Of a stretch of 64,000 nt of DNA, positions 1 to 12,743 are shown piece by piece. The DNA is from Hawksworthiomyces lignivorus (Eukaryota > Ascomycota > Sordariomycetes > Ophiostomatales > Ophiostomataceae): NCBI GenBank assembly GCA_002917075.1, contig NTMA01000009.1, positions 1-64,000 of the forward strand, written 5' to 3'. How positions within the stretch are numbered: the stretch's first letter is position 1; the number at the start of each line of letters is the position of its first letter. Under the pieces are notes generated by a model that was not told where the DNA came from, searched no databases, and worked only from the letters and a program-made list of their open reading frames with translations. The position numbers and the translations under genes were made by a program.

Positions 1-15
1 TCGATTAAAAGGCGT

Positions 16-46
<31 letters not shown>

Positions 47-370
47 ATCTGAATTTTTTTTATCGAGAAGGCAGAGAAGAAAAAAAAGTTCCCGTGCGAT
101 AGCTTCATTGACTTTTTTCCTCTTGGGTTGCAACAAATTTACGGATCCAAAAACCGGAGACAACATATCACTGCTTGAGGGATACGCACTTGCCCTCTTA
201 TTTATACAACTCGCCAACAGCAATTTTGCAATTGGCGTTTTCGGCGAGACAATCAAACACCAGGCCGTCTCGATCCCTGCCCAATTGGTTGCTGCTCTCC
301 CTTCTTATTTGCAGCGCCTCTGCGATCCGAGATCCTTTTCAGACACACCACCCATAAGACAAAGAGAGCA
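1..370. other. Intergenic: NHP2 upstream region
   Basis: No gene is visible at this window edge. It holds a poly-T tract at about 21-46 and pyrimidine-rich sequence leading to the NHP2 start, which is a typical fungal promoter or 5' UTR texture. Confidence 0.5.
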
Positions 371-1351
371 ATGGCCTCCAACCGCGAGCGGAAAGAGGTC
401 GAGGAGGCCGCCGCTGCCATAAGCCAGGCGGCGTCCAAGGCGGAGGGCAAGAAGGAGAAGAAGGACAAGAAGGACAAGAAAGAGAAGAAGGAGAAGAAGC
501 GGTCGGAGACGGACGGCGTGCACAAGAGCAAGGACAAGAGCGACAAGAAAGAGAAGAAGCACAAGAAGGAGAAGCTGGCGCAGGCCCTCGACGCGCACCT
601 GCAGGCGTCGGCAGCGGCGGACGCCGCGGCCGAGAAGGAAGCCAAGGGCAGCAGCGACGACAGCGACATGGCCGACGCCGCCCCCGCTGCCGACGCCACC
701 CCGAAGAAGGCCAAGGCTGCCAAGCCGATCGTCCGCGGCGCGCTCGTCGAGTTCGCCCGGCCGATTGCCACGGACAAGTACCAGAAGAAGGTGTTCAAGC
801 TGGTGAAGAAGGGTGAGTCGATTTCTTTCTTTTGGGGGGTCAAAGGACTACCTGTGTTCACCCCTTCTCTCTCGTTGTTGTCGTCTCTCCCTGCTAACGT
901 TTATTTCTTCTTTCCCCTCTGAGCAGCCGCTAAGCAGCAAGCCCTCCTCCGCGGTGTCAAGGAGGTCAACAAGGCGCTCCGCAAGGCGCCCGCCAAGAAC
1001 CCGTCCTCGGGCACCTCAACCGGCAGCGTGCCGGGCGTGGTCGTGATCGCCGGCGACGTCAACCCGGCCGAGGTGATCATGCACCTGCCGCTGGCATGCG
1101 AGGACGTCAACGCGCCGTACGTGTTCGTGGCGTCGCGCGGCGAGCTAGGCCAGGCCGCCCGGACGAAGCGGCCGACGTCGGTGGTGATGGTCAAGGCGGA
1201 GGGCCGAACGAAGAAGGCGGCCGCGGCGTCAAAACCGGCGGCCAACAACAGCGACGACGAGGACGAGGGGGAGAGCTACGCCGACCTGTACCAGGACTTT
1301 GTCAAGACAGCGCAGAAGGAGTACGCCAAGCAGATGAAGGGCATCATCTAG
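371..1351 (+). CDS. NHP2: H/ACA ribonucleoprotein subunit NHP2
   Basis: Two exons (371-812, 927-1351) encode 288 residues; the intron starts GTGAGT and ends CAG and joins GCC in frame. The second half is an L7Ae/Nhp2-type RNA-binding domain, recognisable by VVIAGDVNPAEVIMHLP, then CEDVNAPYVFV and the family signature TKRPTSVV. Nhp2 binds box H/ACA snoRNA with Cbf5, Nop10 and Gar1 and serves rRNA pseudouridylation in the nucleolus. The first ~110 residues are an added, very basic and acidic tail rich in KKEKKDKK repeats, so the protein is far longer than yeast Nhp2 (about 156 residues); nucleolar retention or RNA contact is a guess. A short acidic stretch (DDEDEGE) lies after the domain. The start is the first ATG of the frame with coding character. 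Confidence 0.9.
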
Positions 1352-2091
1352 AGAGGCAGAGAGGACAAGGGGTGAGAGGGAGCATGTGTGTACAGATTGG
1401 ATGCATAAAAAAAAAAGGGAAGGGCAAGATAAAATGAGGGGAGGAGAGTCCCTTCTTACGTGGGTGGCATTCTGTCCTTCGACGAAGTGGAGCTCCCTGC
1501 AAGCATACGCCCTCTCTTTTGCCTGGTTGGCTCTCTGTGCTTCTACGCTTCTTGGGAGAACACGGCCTGGAGACCGTTGCTGCGCGCTTCCTTTGATCCT
1601 CTCTTGAAGGGACAGTGTTTTCTGGGATCTTGGGTTTGTTCTCGCTGGATATCTTTTACCATCTGTTCTTTTTATTTGGGTCGGCGTCATCGGTAGGGAC
1701 ATTTTTAGCTGTTTCTAGTACCTCGGACTCTTTTTTTCATATGAGTAGACTCAAAATTCATGCTGCAGAGGTTTCTAATTGCAAAATTGGGCTACGTTGG
1801 CTGTGCCCAGCTCTTTACCGTTTCCGGCGGTCGGACATCATCGCCAGCCGGCACATATAAGCACAACCCATCAAGTATGGAATACGGAATATGCAATAAT
1901 AGATATGCAATACAGTAAAATTATCCAATGTAGTCTCTTTTTTGCTTATGGTAGCGGACAGCATATCAGATGGCGGAGGAGACAGTGGTAAAATTTAACG
2001 AAACTAAATAGTTAAAACACGTTCCTCTTCAAAATTATCTTCATTTCTAATTTATATGCGCCTCCTTTCTTCTTTCTATCTCTCTCTCTCT
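1352..2091. other. Intergenic: convergent 3' regions
   Basis: Lies between the converging ends of NHP2 and the DUF1761 gene. I see 3' UTR-like AT-rich sequence and a (TC)n run next to the stop of the next gene, but no coding region. Confidence 0.5.
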
Positions 2092-2688
2092 CTATGCAAA
2101 GGGGTTCGTCCGCGTGCCCCACCAGGTGAGCAGCGTGGCCAAGCCGACAGTCTCGACGAGCTTGGCGGCGACGCTGGCGGCGACGACGTCCCAGGGCCGC
2201 TTCTCGGTGACGATCTGGGCCAGGTACTGCGGGGCGCTGGTGGCGAAGAAGATGAGGGTGCCCAGGTAGGCGGCGCCCTTGTAGGACAGCGTGCCGGTGG
2301 CGTTGATCAGAGCGCCGACGCCGTAGGTCTGCAGGCCCGAGCCGACAAAAGATGTGCCCCAGGCGACGGCTGCCGAGGTGGCCTGCTTGGAGCGGGCAAA
2401 CTCCTCGGCGCTGCTGGATGCCTTGGCGCGGCGGTAGGCCTCGCCGAAGATGGGCTGGAGAACTACATTGAGAGTCAGAAAAAGATGTATCTAGGTAAGG
2501 GGGAGGCATCAAGAGAAAAGAAAATGAAAACTTACGGACGAGCTCGGTGCTCTGGGCGAAGATGGTGCCGATGGCGATGGCCGAGGGCTTAACAGAAGGA
2601 AAGTCTGGGAATGTTAGGACAAGGTAACCAAGACGAAAGCAAGTCAGTTTCTCTTGGAGTCGCACGGGCACTTACACTGCAGAGACAT
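2092..2688 (-). CDS. DUF1761-type small membrane protein
   Basis: Three exons (2688-2676, 2604-2536, 2462-2092) join in phase to give 150 residues. The first exon is only 13 nt (MSLQ plus one base), followed by GTAAGT. The protein contains PSAIAIGTIFAQSTELV, an IFGEAYRRAK segment, GTSFVGSGLQTYGVGALI and TGTLSYKGAAYLGTLIFFATSAP, a pattern I recognise as the conserved fungal DUF1761 family. It has about four hydrophobic segments and no obvious enzyme motif, so it is likely a small integral membrane protein. Function is unknown for the family. The tiny first exon is the weakest part of the model, but it restores an in-frame methionine directly before the conserved PSA motif. Confidence 0.8.
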
Positions 2689-4827
2689 ATTGATAGTGAA
2701 AATAAATAAATAATGTGCTATTAGAGAGCAGCTGCGATAGCAATGTTTGAGGCTGTTGATGTGGTTATTGTGAGCAAAGGGCACTGCGTATTATTTAAGA
2801 TGGAACCTGGGGAATACAATGGGGTCTTGTGATGTGTATATAATCAAAGTAGAAATGGCAAGTTGAAACAGAGGACGCAAGGGATGAAGTATAACGACGA
2901 AAGCCGAAAGAGAAGGGAAATGACAGGAAATCAAAATTATTATATATTCTTGATGTTAAGAAAACGAGAAAACTTACAGGATCTGTGTTGCTTGCGTTTA
3001 GCAGAAGAGAAGATGCCAATTGTTTAGGGAGGAAAACAGACAACTGTTGGACAACAATAAAAAAAAGAAGAATAAATACAGAAGCAGGGAGGGAGAGCGA
3101 GAGACAACAAACAATGGATCGGGAAGAATGTATTGCTCGGAGAAACCGTGCACTGTCGTCATTTCTTGAGGCGCTTCTTCCAAGACACGAAGGGCAGTTG
3201 GCTCTCGGTGACGACAAGTATTCTTAATATGACGGCCTGTGGAGAAACTACCTCCAATTGCTCCATTTCTGAACGTCGCAGGTGAATACGAGGAGGTACT
3301 CTATACAACTCGCCAGCATTGTACTGCGGACGGGCTTCTTCGCATTCTGGGCTGCTCTGTCGTCACGCATTCGTTCAAAGGACGATGATGTCACCACCCT
3401 CTTCTCCTTTGGTCTTGGGACGATATTAGCTTAGTACTTGTGTGATCTGCTCCACACAAAGATCTACACCACACAAAGCATCTGGCCGTGATCGAAACTC
3501 CCTCCCATGTCCCCCTCCTTTTTTCAAACTCAAAACTCGCAGCTCTCGGGTCACGACCTAATTGTTAGCGTAGCGAAAGTAAGAGGAGCGTGTGCCAAAG
3601 CTGCACCAGGCGGGACTAGGCGGTCTCGCCTCAGCACAAACCCAAAGCGAGGGAGGCAAGCGGAATTTCTAGACACGGGCTAAATCAGAAGCAAGACAAG
3701 ACATGCAGGAAGAGAATATCTGCTCTGCTGCTGCGTCGTATTTTCCCCTCGGCAGAACAGCGCATGGCTATTTTTGTCTGCAATCCCGTCATCCCCTGAA
3801 GCAAGATCCTAAACCAGCACAAACAAAAAGGTATTGAATTGGTACGACCTTTGGCAGTGCATTTTTTAATTTCTCTTCTGTATCAGGCCTTTTGTTCTTG
3901 AGAAATCCATATGCGGCATATCTCGTCACTCACAACTTGTTTGTATTGGTCTCCAGACGGAGATATTTCTAAGAAGATTTATTAAATCTGGAGGCGGCGG
4001 CAACAAGCGAAGTCAATATGGGACGGGTATCATCTCAGAGACCACTGAAGAAGAAGAACCTTTATCATCGAAGGTAATAATTTCTATTTAATTCTCCAAA
4101 AAATCAATCCCTCTCAGCTGCAAGTCGCAATGTAGCGGACGAGAAAGAACACTATAACGCAAGAAATTACCATTTGTACAGACTTGTTAAGATAGTTTTG
4201 ACTTGAAAATTGTCAAAATGTAGATCTTGTGGTTATGGTTATGGCGGAATAAAATATAGCAAAGCTTCTCAAGAAACCGGGGAATAAATGTACAAAAGAA
4301 AAACCAAAGAAAAGAAAAATCTCCCGGAGCAAGCCAAGTCATTCGTCCTACAAAAGCGTTCGTTTCGCTCATTCTACGTCTCTTGCAGCTGAAAAAAAAT
4401 TTAAGCGGCAGATGTACGGAACGGCGAGAACGGCTAGTGCTGTTAGTATTTGCCGAGGCTGAACTGTTGGGACCAACCACGAGCTCATCAGCCTTCTGTT
4501 GGGGGCTTGTGTAGCATGTAGCCTAGATCATAACCTCTTCTCTTTTTTGCTCTGTAACACGGCTTTGAAGAAAGTATAAACTACAGTGGACGAGAGCTCA
4601 AAAGAAACAGTAAATTCAAACGCCAGCCTGATTCAACTGAGAGGCCAAAAAAAAAAAAAATAGGATGCGAGCGCTTTTGTGCTTTAGATTAAGAAGTATC
4701 GTAATATCTCTTCGCGTCTACGTCGTGTACCCTCTTTCGCCGTTTGTAAACCAGTATTCCCTATGATCCTTGGTCCTTCCCGCCGCGCTTGCTATCGCGT
4801 AGCCCATCTCGCTTTCCATGGTATGCA
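2689..4827. other. Intergenic, 2.1 kb
   Basis: Holds the promoter of the DUF1761 gene and the 3' region of NEM1. The sequence is AT-rich with A and T tracts and several short open frames (for example around 2985-3227) that lack coding bias or a recognisable product. I see no RNA gene. Confidence 0.45.
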
Positions 4828-6801
4828 TTACGCCATATGTCGCCCGTCTTCGCCACCACGCAGAGCCAGAAGCGCTCGGACATCCGAGACATACTGGAGG
4901 CCTTCTAGAAGCGGCAACAGATGAAGCAGGTCATTATCCGTGTGGTCGCTGATCCAGCCCTGGATGGGGATGGCATTGTCTGCATGTATACTTGTTAGAA
5001 AGCGAATTGCTTTGGTGGCAGCAGTGGCATGGAAAAGGAGGCAGGAGTCATCTCACCCGGGTGGAACAAGTAGCTCAGCGGGCTGTTGTCCAGAATCATG
5101 ACCTTGCTGAGGTCAGGCTCGACAGCGCTCAAGTCCTTAATGAATGCGTTGTGGCGGAAAGTGCAGTGCTGGCGGTAATAGCGGGCGGAGAAGAACTTGC
5201 GCTCCGATTCAAGCCAGTCGATGACGGGGTCGGCGTACTCCTGTACAGAGGCCGTGAACACGACCAGGTTGTACCACTTGCACACCTGATTTACAGAGAA
5301 ACATGATTAGCTTTGCAGTCCACAGTTTGTCAGGAGAGGCCCTTCCCAAAGGAGCCCGTCACTTCGCATCTCTTCTTACCCGTCGCAGGAATTCGTCACA
5401 GTACGGCCGCTTATGGACGTAGTAGAGGATGGGGTGCTGCGGACCCGCACTTGGCTGGCCGCCCATGCCGACAAACGTCGTGTTCAAGCGGACCTCCACC
5501 ATGTGTCCCGTACTCATGCGGCCGCCTTTGGACATGCTGTGGATGAGCGTCTCGTCCAAGTCGAGAATCAGCGTCTTCTGCTGCGACTTGTTGAGGGGCT
5601 CCAGGTTGAGGTAGGAAGGCTGCCGCCGCGGGATGAGTGGCCGCGGCGGAGCCGGCGTGCGCGGATATTTGGTCAAGGCGCCAGCAGGCGATGTGGGTGA
5701 CTTCAGCTGTGCGGAAATGTCCTTGGGGACCCCTTCTCCGTCGTTTCCACCGAGAGCCCCGCGGCCGCTGCCGCCACCTCGCATCGACACCGACGATGAA
5801 GAGGACTGTCCCTTGCGGTGCTTTCGTTGCCGCAAAGTGTCGTCGTTTAGCTTTATGCGGACAGACCGGCGGTTACCTGGCACGTTGGCGCCGCTGACAC
5901 CATCGCCCAGGTCATCTTCGCCAGACCGGCTGCCCGTGGTGCCTCGTCTACTTGCGCTCTCGTTTGTCCCTCTTCGCCGTGGCCCGCTTTTCCGATCGAA
6001 ATCTGACTCCGATTCGGACGATACAGCGTATGCGCTGCCTGCAGCTGGTACAGAAGACGCCGAAGAAAAGAACCGCTTGCTACGTAATCCGGAAGTCGCA
6101 GAGGTATCGCTGTCGGTGGAAAGCCGCCTTGGCCTTGTCTCGTCTTCCTCGGCTAGGTCGTGTCCATCGTCGTAGAAAGAGGCAGCATGGGCTTTCTCTC
6201 GCAGTCCGCCTCGTACGGGCGTTGGGCGCCCGAACAGCAGCGATTTGAGCTGGCGAAGCGGCGCGAAATTGCCGTGCTCGTCATAGAGACAGGCAATCAG
6301 ATATACGCCTGGAGCGGCCAGCGTCTGCAGGAACCAGTGGATGGAATTCCACACCGTGATCGCGATGCGTCTCGGCAAAGACCGCCACTTAGACAGCCGC
6401 ACGTTCCCAACATTTGTGCCCGCTCCGTGGATGTCTTTTTGTGCGATGAGAGGCGTTGTCTCATCTGCGGCGACCGCCATGGCAGCGTCGCCGGTAACAC
6501 CGCCGTCTCGGTTTCGCATGCGTTCGCTATAGGGGAGATTACTGCCAGCGGCACTGCGACTGTGGCTGTCGTGACTGGAGAATGGAGCACGATCCGCCTC
6601 GGGGAAGAAATTATCTTTCTCAGCAATCAACGTGCTGCTGCTGCCGTTTCTGACGGATGTGGCAGTACTACCGCTGCCGCTTCCTTTGCCGTCGCCCTCG
6701 GGCGTGATGGCTAGGCCGAGCGCGCTGATGGAGTTGGACCGCGACGGGGACGAGCCGGATGGTGGGGATACATGCGATGACACGACGTTGAACGAGTTCA
6801 T
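4828..6801 (-). CDS. NEM1: Nuclear envelope phosphatase NEM1 (CTDNEP1/Dullard type)
   Basis: Three exons (6801-5380, 5285-5057, 4979-4828) give 600 residues. The C-terminal third is an NLI-interacting-factor/FCP1-like phosphatase: LILDLDETLIHS at about 411-422 supplies the DxDxT catalytic aspartates, followed by VHKRPYCDEFLRR, VVFTASVQEYADPVIDWL, YRQHCTF and VMILDNSPLSYLFHP. Two hydrophobic stretches around residues 145-175 probably anchor it in the ER/nuclear envelope. Nem1 with Spo7 dephosphorylates the phosphatidate phosphatase Pah1/lipin, which controls membrane versus storage lipid synthesis. The long Ser/Arg-rich N-terminus is typical of filamentous fungal orthologues. The ATG opens the frame directly after stops, and both introns use standard ends (GTAAGA, GTGAGA). 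Confidence 0.92.
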
Positions 6802-8745
6802 TCTTTTTCAGCCGTGGATTCAAGCCGTTATGACCTCCGGACCGCCATGAAGAGCACGCAGGAGGGGTCGCAGCTGTTGGGATTTACAGTTTCGGAAGCA
6901 AGGAAAAACAAAGGTATCGGGTTGAAGGCAACCGGAATTTACGTCAGGACGAGGTTCGCACGAAAAGTCCCTTGATCTGTAAAACCGAGAAGAGGGATCG
7001 GTAAAGGGAGTGAGGGGCGGCTGCTTGTTCCGGAAGGCCGAGAGATCGTGCGAGACTGTTTCGCGATGTGCGTAGGGATACGATGACGCGCAAGGAGGAC
7101 CAGGAGAACGAAAACAATCTCGCGAAAGAAGAAAGCTAGGAGTAGTCTTCAAGAGCGACGCAATGCGCCTGTCAAGATCAGGTCAATAAGTAAGCGCGTT
7201 GGAAACGAGTGACGGGTTGAGATAGAGTCAACGGCTGGAAGATGGGAAGGCTTTTTTCCGGATTTGGGGGAGTGAGAAAGGATGGGAGAGCAAGAGAAGT
7301 GAGGAGAAAAGGACGAATGGGTCGATGATGATGCTAGGTGTTCAGATTAGAAAGGGGGGGAGAGATAGATAGGTCTTGATGCAAAAAAAGAGTCAATAAT
7401 ACAATACAATAAGTAAGAGAGAAAAAGAGAGAGAAAAAGAGGAGGCGTCCTAACAGAGGACTGCTGTGGAGCAGAAAGCGATGCGGAGAGGAAAGAATTA
7501 GAATTGCGCTTTGTGCAAGAGGAAAGGAAAGTGGTGGTGATGACTGTCGGGACGGTGGTGGCGGTAGTAAGAAACTGGTGCAAGGACTTGGACGGCAATA
7601 GCGGTTGAGAAGGCAAGAGGAGCCAAAAGCACAGAGGGACAGTTGAGACTGGGAAAAGCACGACGTAGCCCAAAAGGCAGGCACGGGAACGAGAAAAGCG
7701 GGAATCGGCAATACTGCATATGTGCAAGCACGACCAACCAGTCGAATAATAAAATATGGGGGGAGATGGGGGCGAGAAGGAACGGCCTGGCGAAACTCAG
7801 TGCGAGTGCCAGGGAGCCAGGGAGCCAGGCCAGGCCAGGCCATTACGTGTGCTGCATACATAGGCTTCGTTAGAAGGCATAAACCAGCGCCTGGGAGCCG
7901 GAAGAAAACGAAGACTCGCTAATAGGGAAGTGTAATACAGTGTAAAGTCAGGCACTCTGAGAGCGTATGCACACAGTATGTAAGACTAGTCAAGTGACTG
8001 AAATGACTAAGCAGCTACATCAACAAGAACGGGGAGGCAGAAGAGAAGGGACTTGATGGTCACAGCCTCCCGGAAAGAGAGGGAAGACAGGGAAGGCACG
8101 ATTAAACAAACAACATGCCGAAGTTAGTGGGCCATTGGCGTTGCTTTTGGTGGGTTTGGCAGAGGAATTGGGAAGAGGAATACACAGGGGACACTAAGTG
8201 GATTTGCCTGTTGTGTGATTCTGGGGAGTGCTGGGAAGATTCTAAGGTTATTTTGGCTCACGGTGGGTTGTTGGCATGTCGGTTAACTGCTTTCTTGAGC
8301 CGGAGTATACACATGTAGAACTCTGTGCTCGGAGGCTCACGCGAGGCTGGATTTCCAGTAATAACTTCTCGGGTAGCTGGGCAGGCAGGGAACAGTGGAA
8401 AGCGCAAATATATATTGCGGCTCTCTGTTCCAGGCATATGCACATAAATAAATATTCTGTGTACAGCTGCATATTTTCATATAGATCAATTAATCAAACA
8501 ACGTATAGAAGAAAATATACGGAGAATATCATATTACATAGGCATTGACAGTACACTGGAAAATATTAATTGCCATTACCAACTATTCCTAATTCATAGA
8601 TCATTCTCTCACTTGCAAATTCGTGAAAACTGACAAAACGCGTACTGAGGTTAAAAACACATAAACCCAAACACATAAAACCGAGCAGAAGATCTTTGTC
8701 TTGGTACTATAAATATCCCACTACAACTCTTTTAGTTACTTGTTC
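6802..8745. other. Intergenic, 1.9 kb, NEM1 promoter side
   Basis: Contains the NEM1 upstream region and the 3' flank of the next leftward gene. It is purine-rich around 7330-7520 and has short GCCAGG iterations near 7807-7842. A single CGGACCG occurs at 6838-6844. No convincing gene is seen. Confidence 0.45.
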
Positions 8746-10637
8746 TCACGGCTCCGCGAACACCTCACATGGCACAAGGGCTTGTCGCACGGTCATATCG
8801 CCCTTCCCATCACCGATCCGCACCAGCCCGGGGGAAACCAAAAGGTCCACCGTTAGCTCCCGCTTCGATTTTCCACCGCCACCTGTGAATGACCCGGCAG
8901 AACCCAGACAGTCCTGATACTCTGCTCCTTCCTGCATCATGACTCCGCGCTGCGCCACCAGAAGTATCACCTGCGCCCATTGTACCCCATATTCCAACGC
9001 CAGCTCGGCCGCCAGGTTCACAATGTTCGAGACGCTCTCTAGCGCCTCTGGCCGTGTGGCATTTCCCGTGATATTATTTAGTAGCTGTCGGATCGTATTG
9101 GTAACGGCTTGGCAATGTTGATGATACCACAGTGCAACGCTTTCATCAGTGGGACTTGTGGCATCGTCCTTGGTGTCGTTGATGTTATCGAGGTGAGTTT
9201 CGTTCGGTGGTGGGAGCTGGGATCTCTGCCGTTGTCTGGCTACTTTATCAGGAGACACGACAGGCAGGAAGGACTGAAAGATGGCTGCTCTCAGCTTGTT
9301 TGCGTTGTAGTCGAGCTGGTAAATATCCAGCTCGTCAGTCTCGGAAGAGGAGCCTAGCAATTAGCAAAGTCCAAAGCAGAGAGGCCTTGATTCAGAAACA
9401 TACATTCAGTGTCAAGCTTGCTGTGATTGAATTGTTGACCCTTGTAAAGACGGACCCATACCCGGTGAATCTCTATCAATCGCTGCTGTTTTTCTTGTCC
9501 CAAGAAGCCAAAGCCAAAAGGCGTTGTGAAAAACTCATCGATCAGAATCTTCCACACTAGGCTACGTAGAATAAATTTTCTATTGTTGAGTCCGTGTCGT
9601 TCTACAAAGCCTGTCGGATCTAGCTCTGGCGACAGCTGTGGCTCATTTGACATCATTTGTGTTCGCGATATCGTAGCTGGAGCACTGTTGGTGTCGGAGT
9701 CGGGAAGTTGCAGTAGATTATTTACTACCATGAGATTCTTGACCCGGTTTCGCAAGTCTAACATCTTAACACGCAGTCCCTGGTCTGTTGCTGGCTGGAA
9801 ATCATCTGTTCGTGAGACCAGCTCCGACGACAATTCGCGAATCTTGTCTTTTAAAAAATCCGTCTCAGCCTCGTACGAGGCAATAACATCCGTGATATCA
9901 CGGTCTTTTCGGTCGTTTAATTCAATTAAGCTGCCCCCGTGTTTTCTGACGAGGAAATCAAGTTCGGCTGCGTGTGTACCCATGATTTCTCTGATAAACT
10001 TTTCCTGCACTTTCTCTCTGTTCTGAACAGTGGTTAGATGCTCACCCTGCATATGTTGTATCTGCATCTGGAAATTTTCTCGCTCTTGCATAGCTTTTTC
10101 CGAATCTATGTCCCATTGCTGCCTTTCTGCTGCATGCTTCGCTAAAGTATCTTGTAGCTTTTGATTTGCGTCAGCCAAGGCGGCATCCATCGTCTGTTTT
10201 TGTCCCGCCTGAGATTTTTTAAGCTCTTCTATGGTCTCATTGCACTTTTTGCGTGTGCGGTCGGCTTCCAACTTTGCGGCTACTATCTTTTCCTCGGCGG
10301 CTCTCAGTCCAGACGTCAACGCTCTTATCTTGTCAGCCTGGTTCTTGGCAATTTGATCACGCGTGTCTCGCAGGCGGTCATCTTGCGGGCGGTCGTGATC
10401 ATAATAGTCTCGCAGGCGGTCATCATCATCATAGTCGCCTCGCAGACTGTCACTGTGCCGGTCTTCAACTCCACCATAGGTGCCTCGCAGGCTGTCGCCG
10501 TGCCTGTCTTCAACTCCACCGTAGTTGCCTCGCAGGCGGCCATTTCGAACAGAGGCGCCTCGCAGACGGTCATCTCGAGGACGACCAGTTGGTTGCTTCC
10601 CCGTTATATAACCTAATAATACACTCCTACTAGCCAT
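8746..10637 (-). CDS. Coiled-coil protein with N-terminal tandem repeats, unknown function
   Basis: Two exons (10637-9404, 9353-8746) joined by a 50-nt intron (GTATGT..GCTAAT..CTAG) give 613 residues. I do not recognise the family. Residues 20-95 are imperfect repeats built on DRLRG/DSLRG; one 18-residue unit (GGVEDRH, S/G, DSLRG) occurs twice in a row. Residues ~95-280 are charged and heptad-like (KNQADKIRALTSGLRAAEEKIVAAK onward), predicted coiled coil. The C-terminal ~300 residues form a globular-looking region with RKFILRSLVWKILIDEFF and a helical end with no known catalytic motif. Codon use is more A/T rich than in neighbouring housekeeping genes. Some fungal NLR-adjacent or cytoskeletal proteins look similar, but I cannot assign a function. 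The splice join at TGC restores one continuous frame. Confidence 0.75.
10436..10560. repeat. Coding tandem repeat, 54-bp and shorter units
   Basis: Near-identical 54-bp units, each containing GTCTTCAACTCCACC and GCCTCGCAG, lie side by side, flanked by shorter partial units that keep the GCCTCGCAG core. They encode the DSLRG-type repeats of the coiled-coil protein and are likely to vary in copy number between strains. Confidence 0.75.
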
Positions 10638-12743
10638 AACGATGATGGTAGATAGTGTAATAGCAACACGTTTATTAGCAGACGAAAAATCACTTCAAGT
10701 CAATTTGAATTTCCAAGACACAAGATAAAGAGAGAAATACTGGAGTTGTGCATTTAATCAGGCCTTTTTATTGTGCCGCAACACCCACACCAGCTATAAA
10801 CGTCTCCCATACTCTTGCTTCTATTTGCCTCACCCACACCACTTGAGCCTAGCATTTGGCGTCTATTTTCTACCATTTGAATCGCATACGCAAAGACAGC
10901 TAAGCTTCAATAAAAGAACATCATTTTCGTTACAAGGGCTTCTAGATAACACAGGCAATATAACCAACTTAACTTCACGGGGTCTTCTTTGTCCTAGCTA
11001 CTTGGCGCTCTCTAATGCGTTCTACACACCCCGTTCTCTTCTCTCTCAAAGCCCAGGTGTGAAGAGTGTGCCTTGTTGGCGCCCAAAGAGAGGGAAAATG
11101 TGCAGCCTTGTCACCTATGTTGCGTCGAGAACTCTGCTCTCTCTGGCGGGCGGGGCAACAGCGGAAATCGTGCTTTTGGTACAAGGCGACGTCTTGAAAA
11201 CGGGAGTCAGGGGGCGTCCTCTCTTCATCTTCTTGGCTTCTGCTCCTCTGTTTCGCACCTCCAACCCTAGCACGCTTGGCTGGAAAGAAATCGCTACGGA
11301 ATAGACAGACGGACAAAAGTATGTCTGCATCAGCTTGATTTGGCACAACGTCTTTCTGTCAGACTGCTGCGTCGTGGACATAGGTAAGATGCTGCCGAAG
11401 GGCGGAGAAACTACAAATTTTGTGTGCACAAAGTGCTGGTAGTTTCTCAGAAGCCTATTACCACTAAGACAAGTAGACTGCAGCGTCGTTGTTCCACGTA
11501 CATAAGAAAGCCACGGAGGAAGACTAGCCTACCAGGGAGTCTATTTCTTTCTACGTCGAAACATTTGCATATAAACTAATACGCTGCTCGGAGCCGAGGA
11601 TCAAAAACATAAAGTCTGCCTGTGATTCATAAATAGGACGCAGCTGGTCAACCTGGTAGTCCACGTGGGCAAATTGTTAGGGCGTTCACCTATTCGTAGC
11701 TTTCTCTGCCAATTGCTAATGGCTATAGCAAACCCTGAAGATAGAAAATAAAAGCGGAAAACGTGTACAGCACAAAACCGATAGTTTTCTTGAATTAATG
11801 CCCTGGTAACTGGGGTGTTAAATATTCAGCAATGCCACATTTCTGTCGTGTCTGACAACGGACGTGTTTGATCGCATAGTGACTGTGCCCGAAACTCTAA
11901 TTGACTTGCGCTAGTATCTAATATCCCCAGAAATTGGCGAGGCTGCAAGATATTAAAAAAAAAACAAAAAAAAACAAAAAAAAAAAAAAACACAAAAAAC
12001 AGGCACCAGTCTCTCACTTTCGAGTTGTAATACTACGCACATATTGCACAGGAACTAAGTATGATGAATTAATAATCGTTGGTCCGTCATATTTACATCC
12101 TATGCTCTTACTGACAATACAAGGTAGAATACATGATAACAAGGAAAAATAAACAGAAACGAGGGAGGGATAAAGAGAGAGAGAATCAAAGAAATAAGGC
12201 GCATCTATCGCTTGCACAAACCGCAGGCAACCAACAGCAGTAGTATAAGATACGAAACAGGAATAGTCCATGTAGCATCGTCCACCTTGAGCCACCACTT
12301 GAGCTGTCTGCACCTTATCTTGGTGTAATTCCAATGCTTGTCAAAAAAGCTGCACGCCAAGACCGGTTTCGATGAAATGGAGGTACCCCAACAAGGGAAG
12401 GGCAGTAGTAGAAAATATCGATATAACAGTGGACAAGAACTCAGCAAGTCGCGTCTCACTTGGGCAGAAAACGTATGTAGGTGCCAAAGCCAGAACCTCT
12501 AGTCCATGCTTGGTGTTTCGTCAACGGAGTGCTCCAATAGGAGAAGAAAAGGCCTGCTGTTCACAGATGGGCTCCTCACAGAAAAAAGAGAGACGCGGAG
12601 AGAGAGGGGAAAAAAAAAGGGAGAGATAATTGAAGGAGGATATTAACGGCAATAAATTCATATCCGCTGAGAGGACAGCCGCCCTAGTATAATATGTTTT
12701 TCCTGGTTGCACGAACAAAAGATAAAAAAAAACGTCAATGCAA
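10638..12743. other. Intergenic, 2.1 kb
   Basis: Holds the promoter of the coiled-coil gene and the 3' side of the VAP gene. An A-rich tract interrupted by single C bases lies at about 11955-11999. Open frames here lack coding character, and no RNA gene was recognised. Confidence 0.4.

Noticed and set aside
2012..2671. 219-codon minus frame over the DUF1761 gene
   Set aside because: Arg/His-rich out-of-frame reading; the spliced model in another frame contains the conserved motifs.
2985..3227. 80-codon plus-strand frame
   Set aside because: Low-complexity, AT-rich, no domain; typical chance frame in a promoter region.
6838..6844. CGGACCG near NEM1 as part of the cluster motif set
   Set aside because: An isolated copy near an unrelated housekeeping gene; expected by chance in 64 kb.
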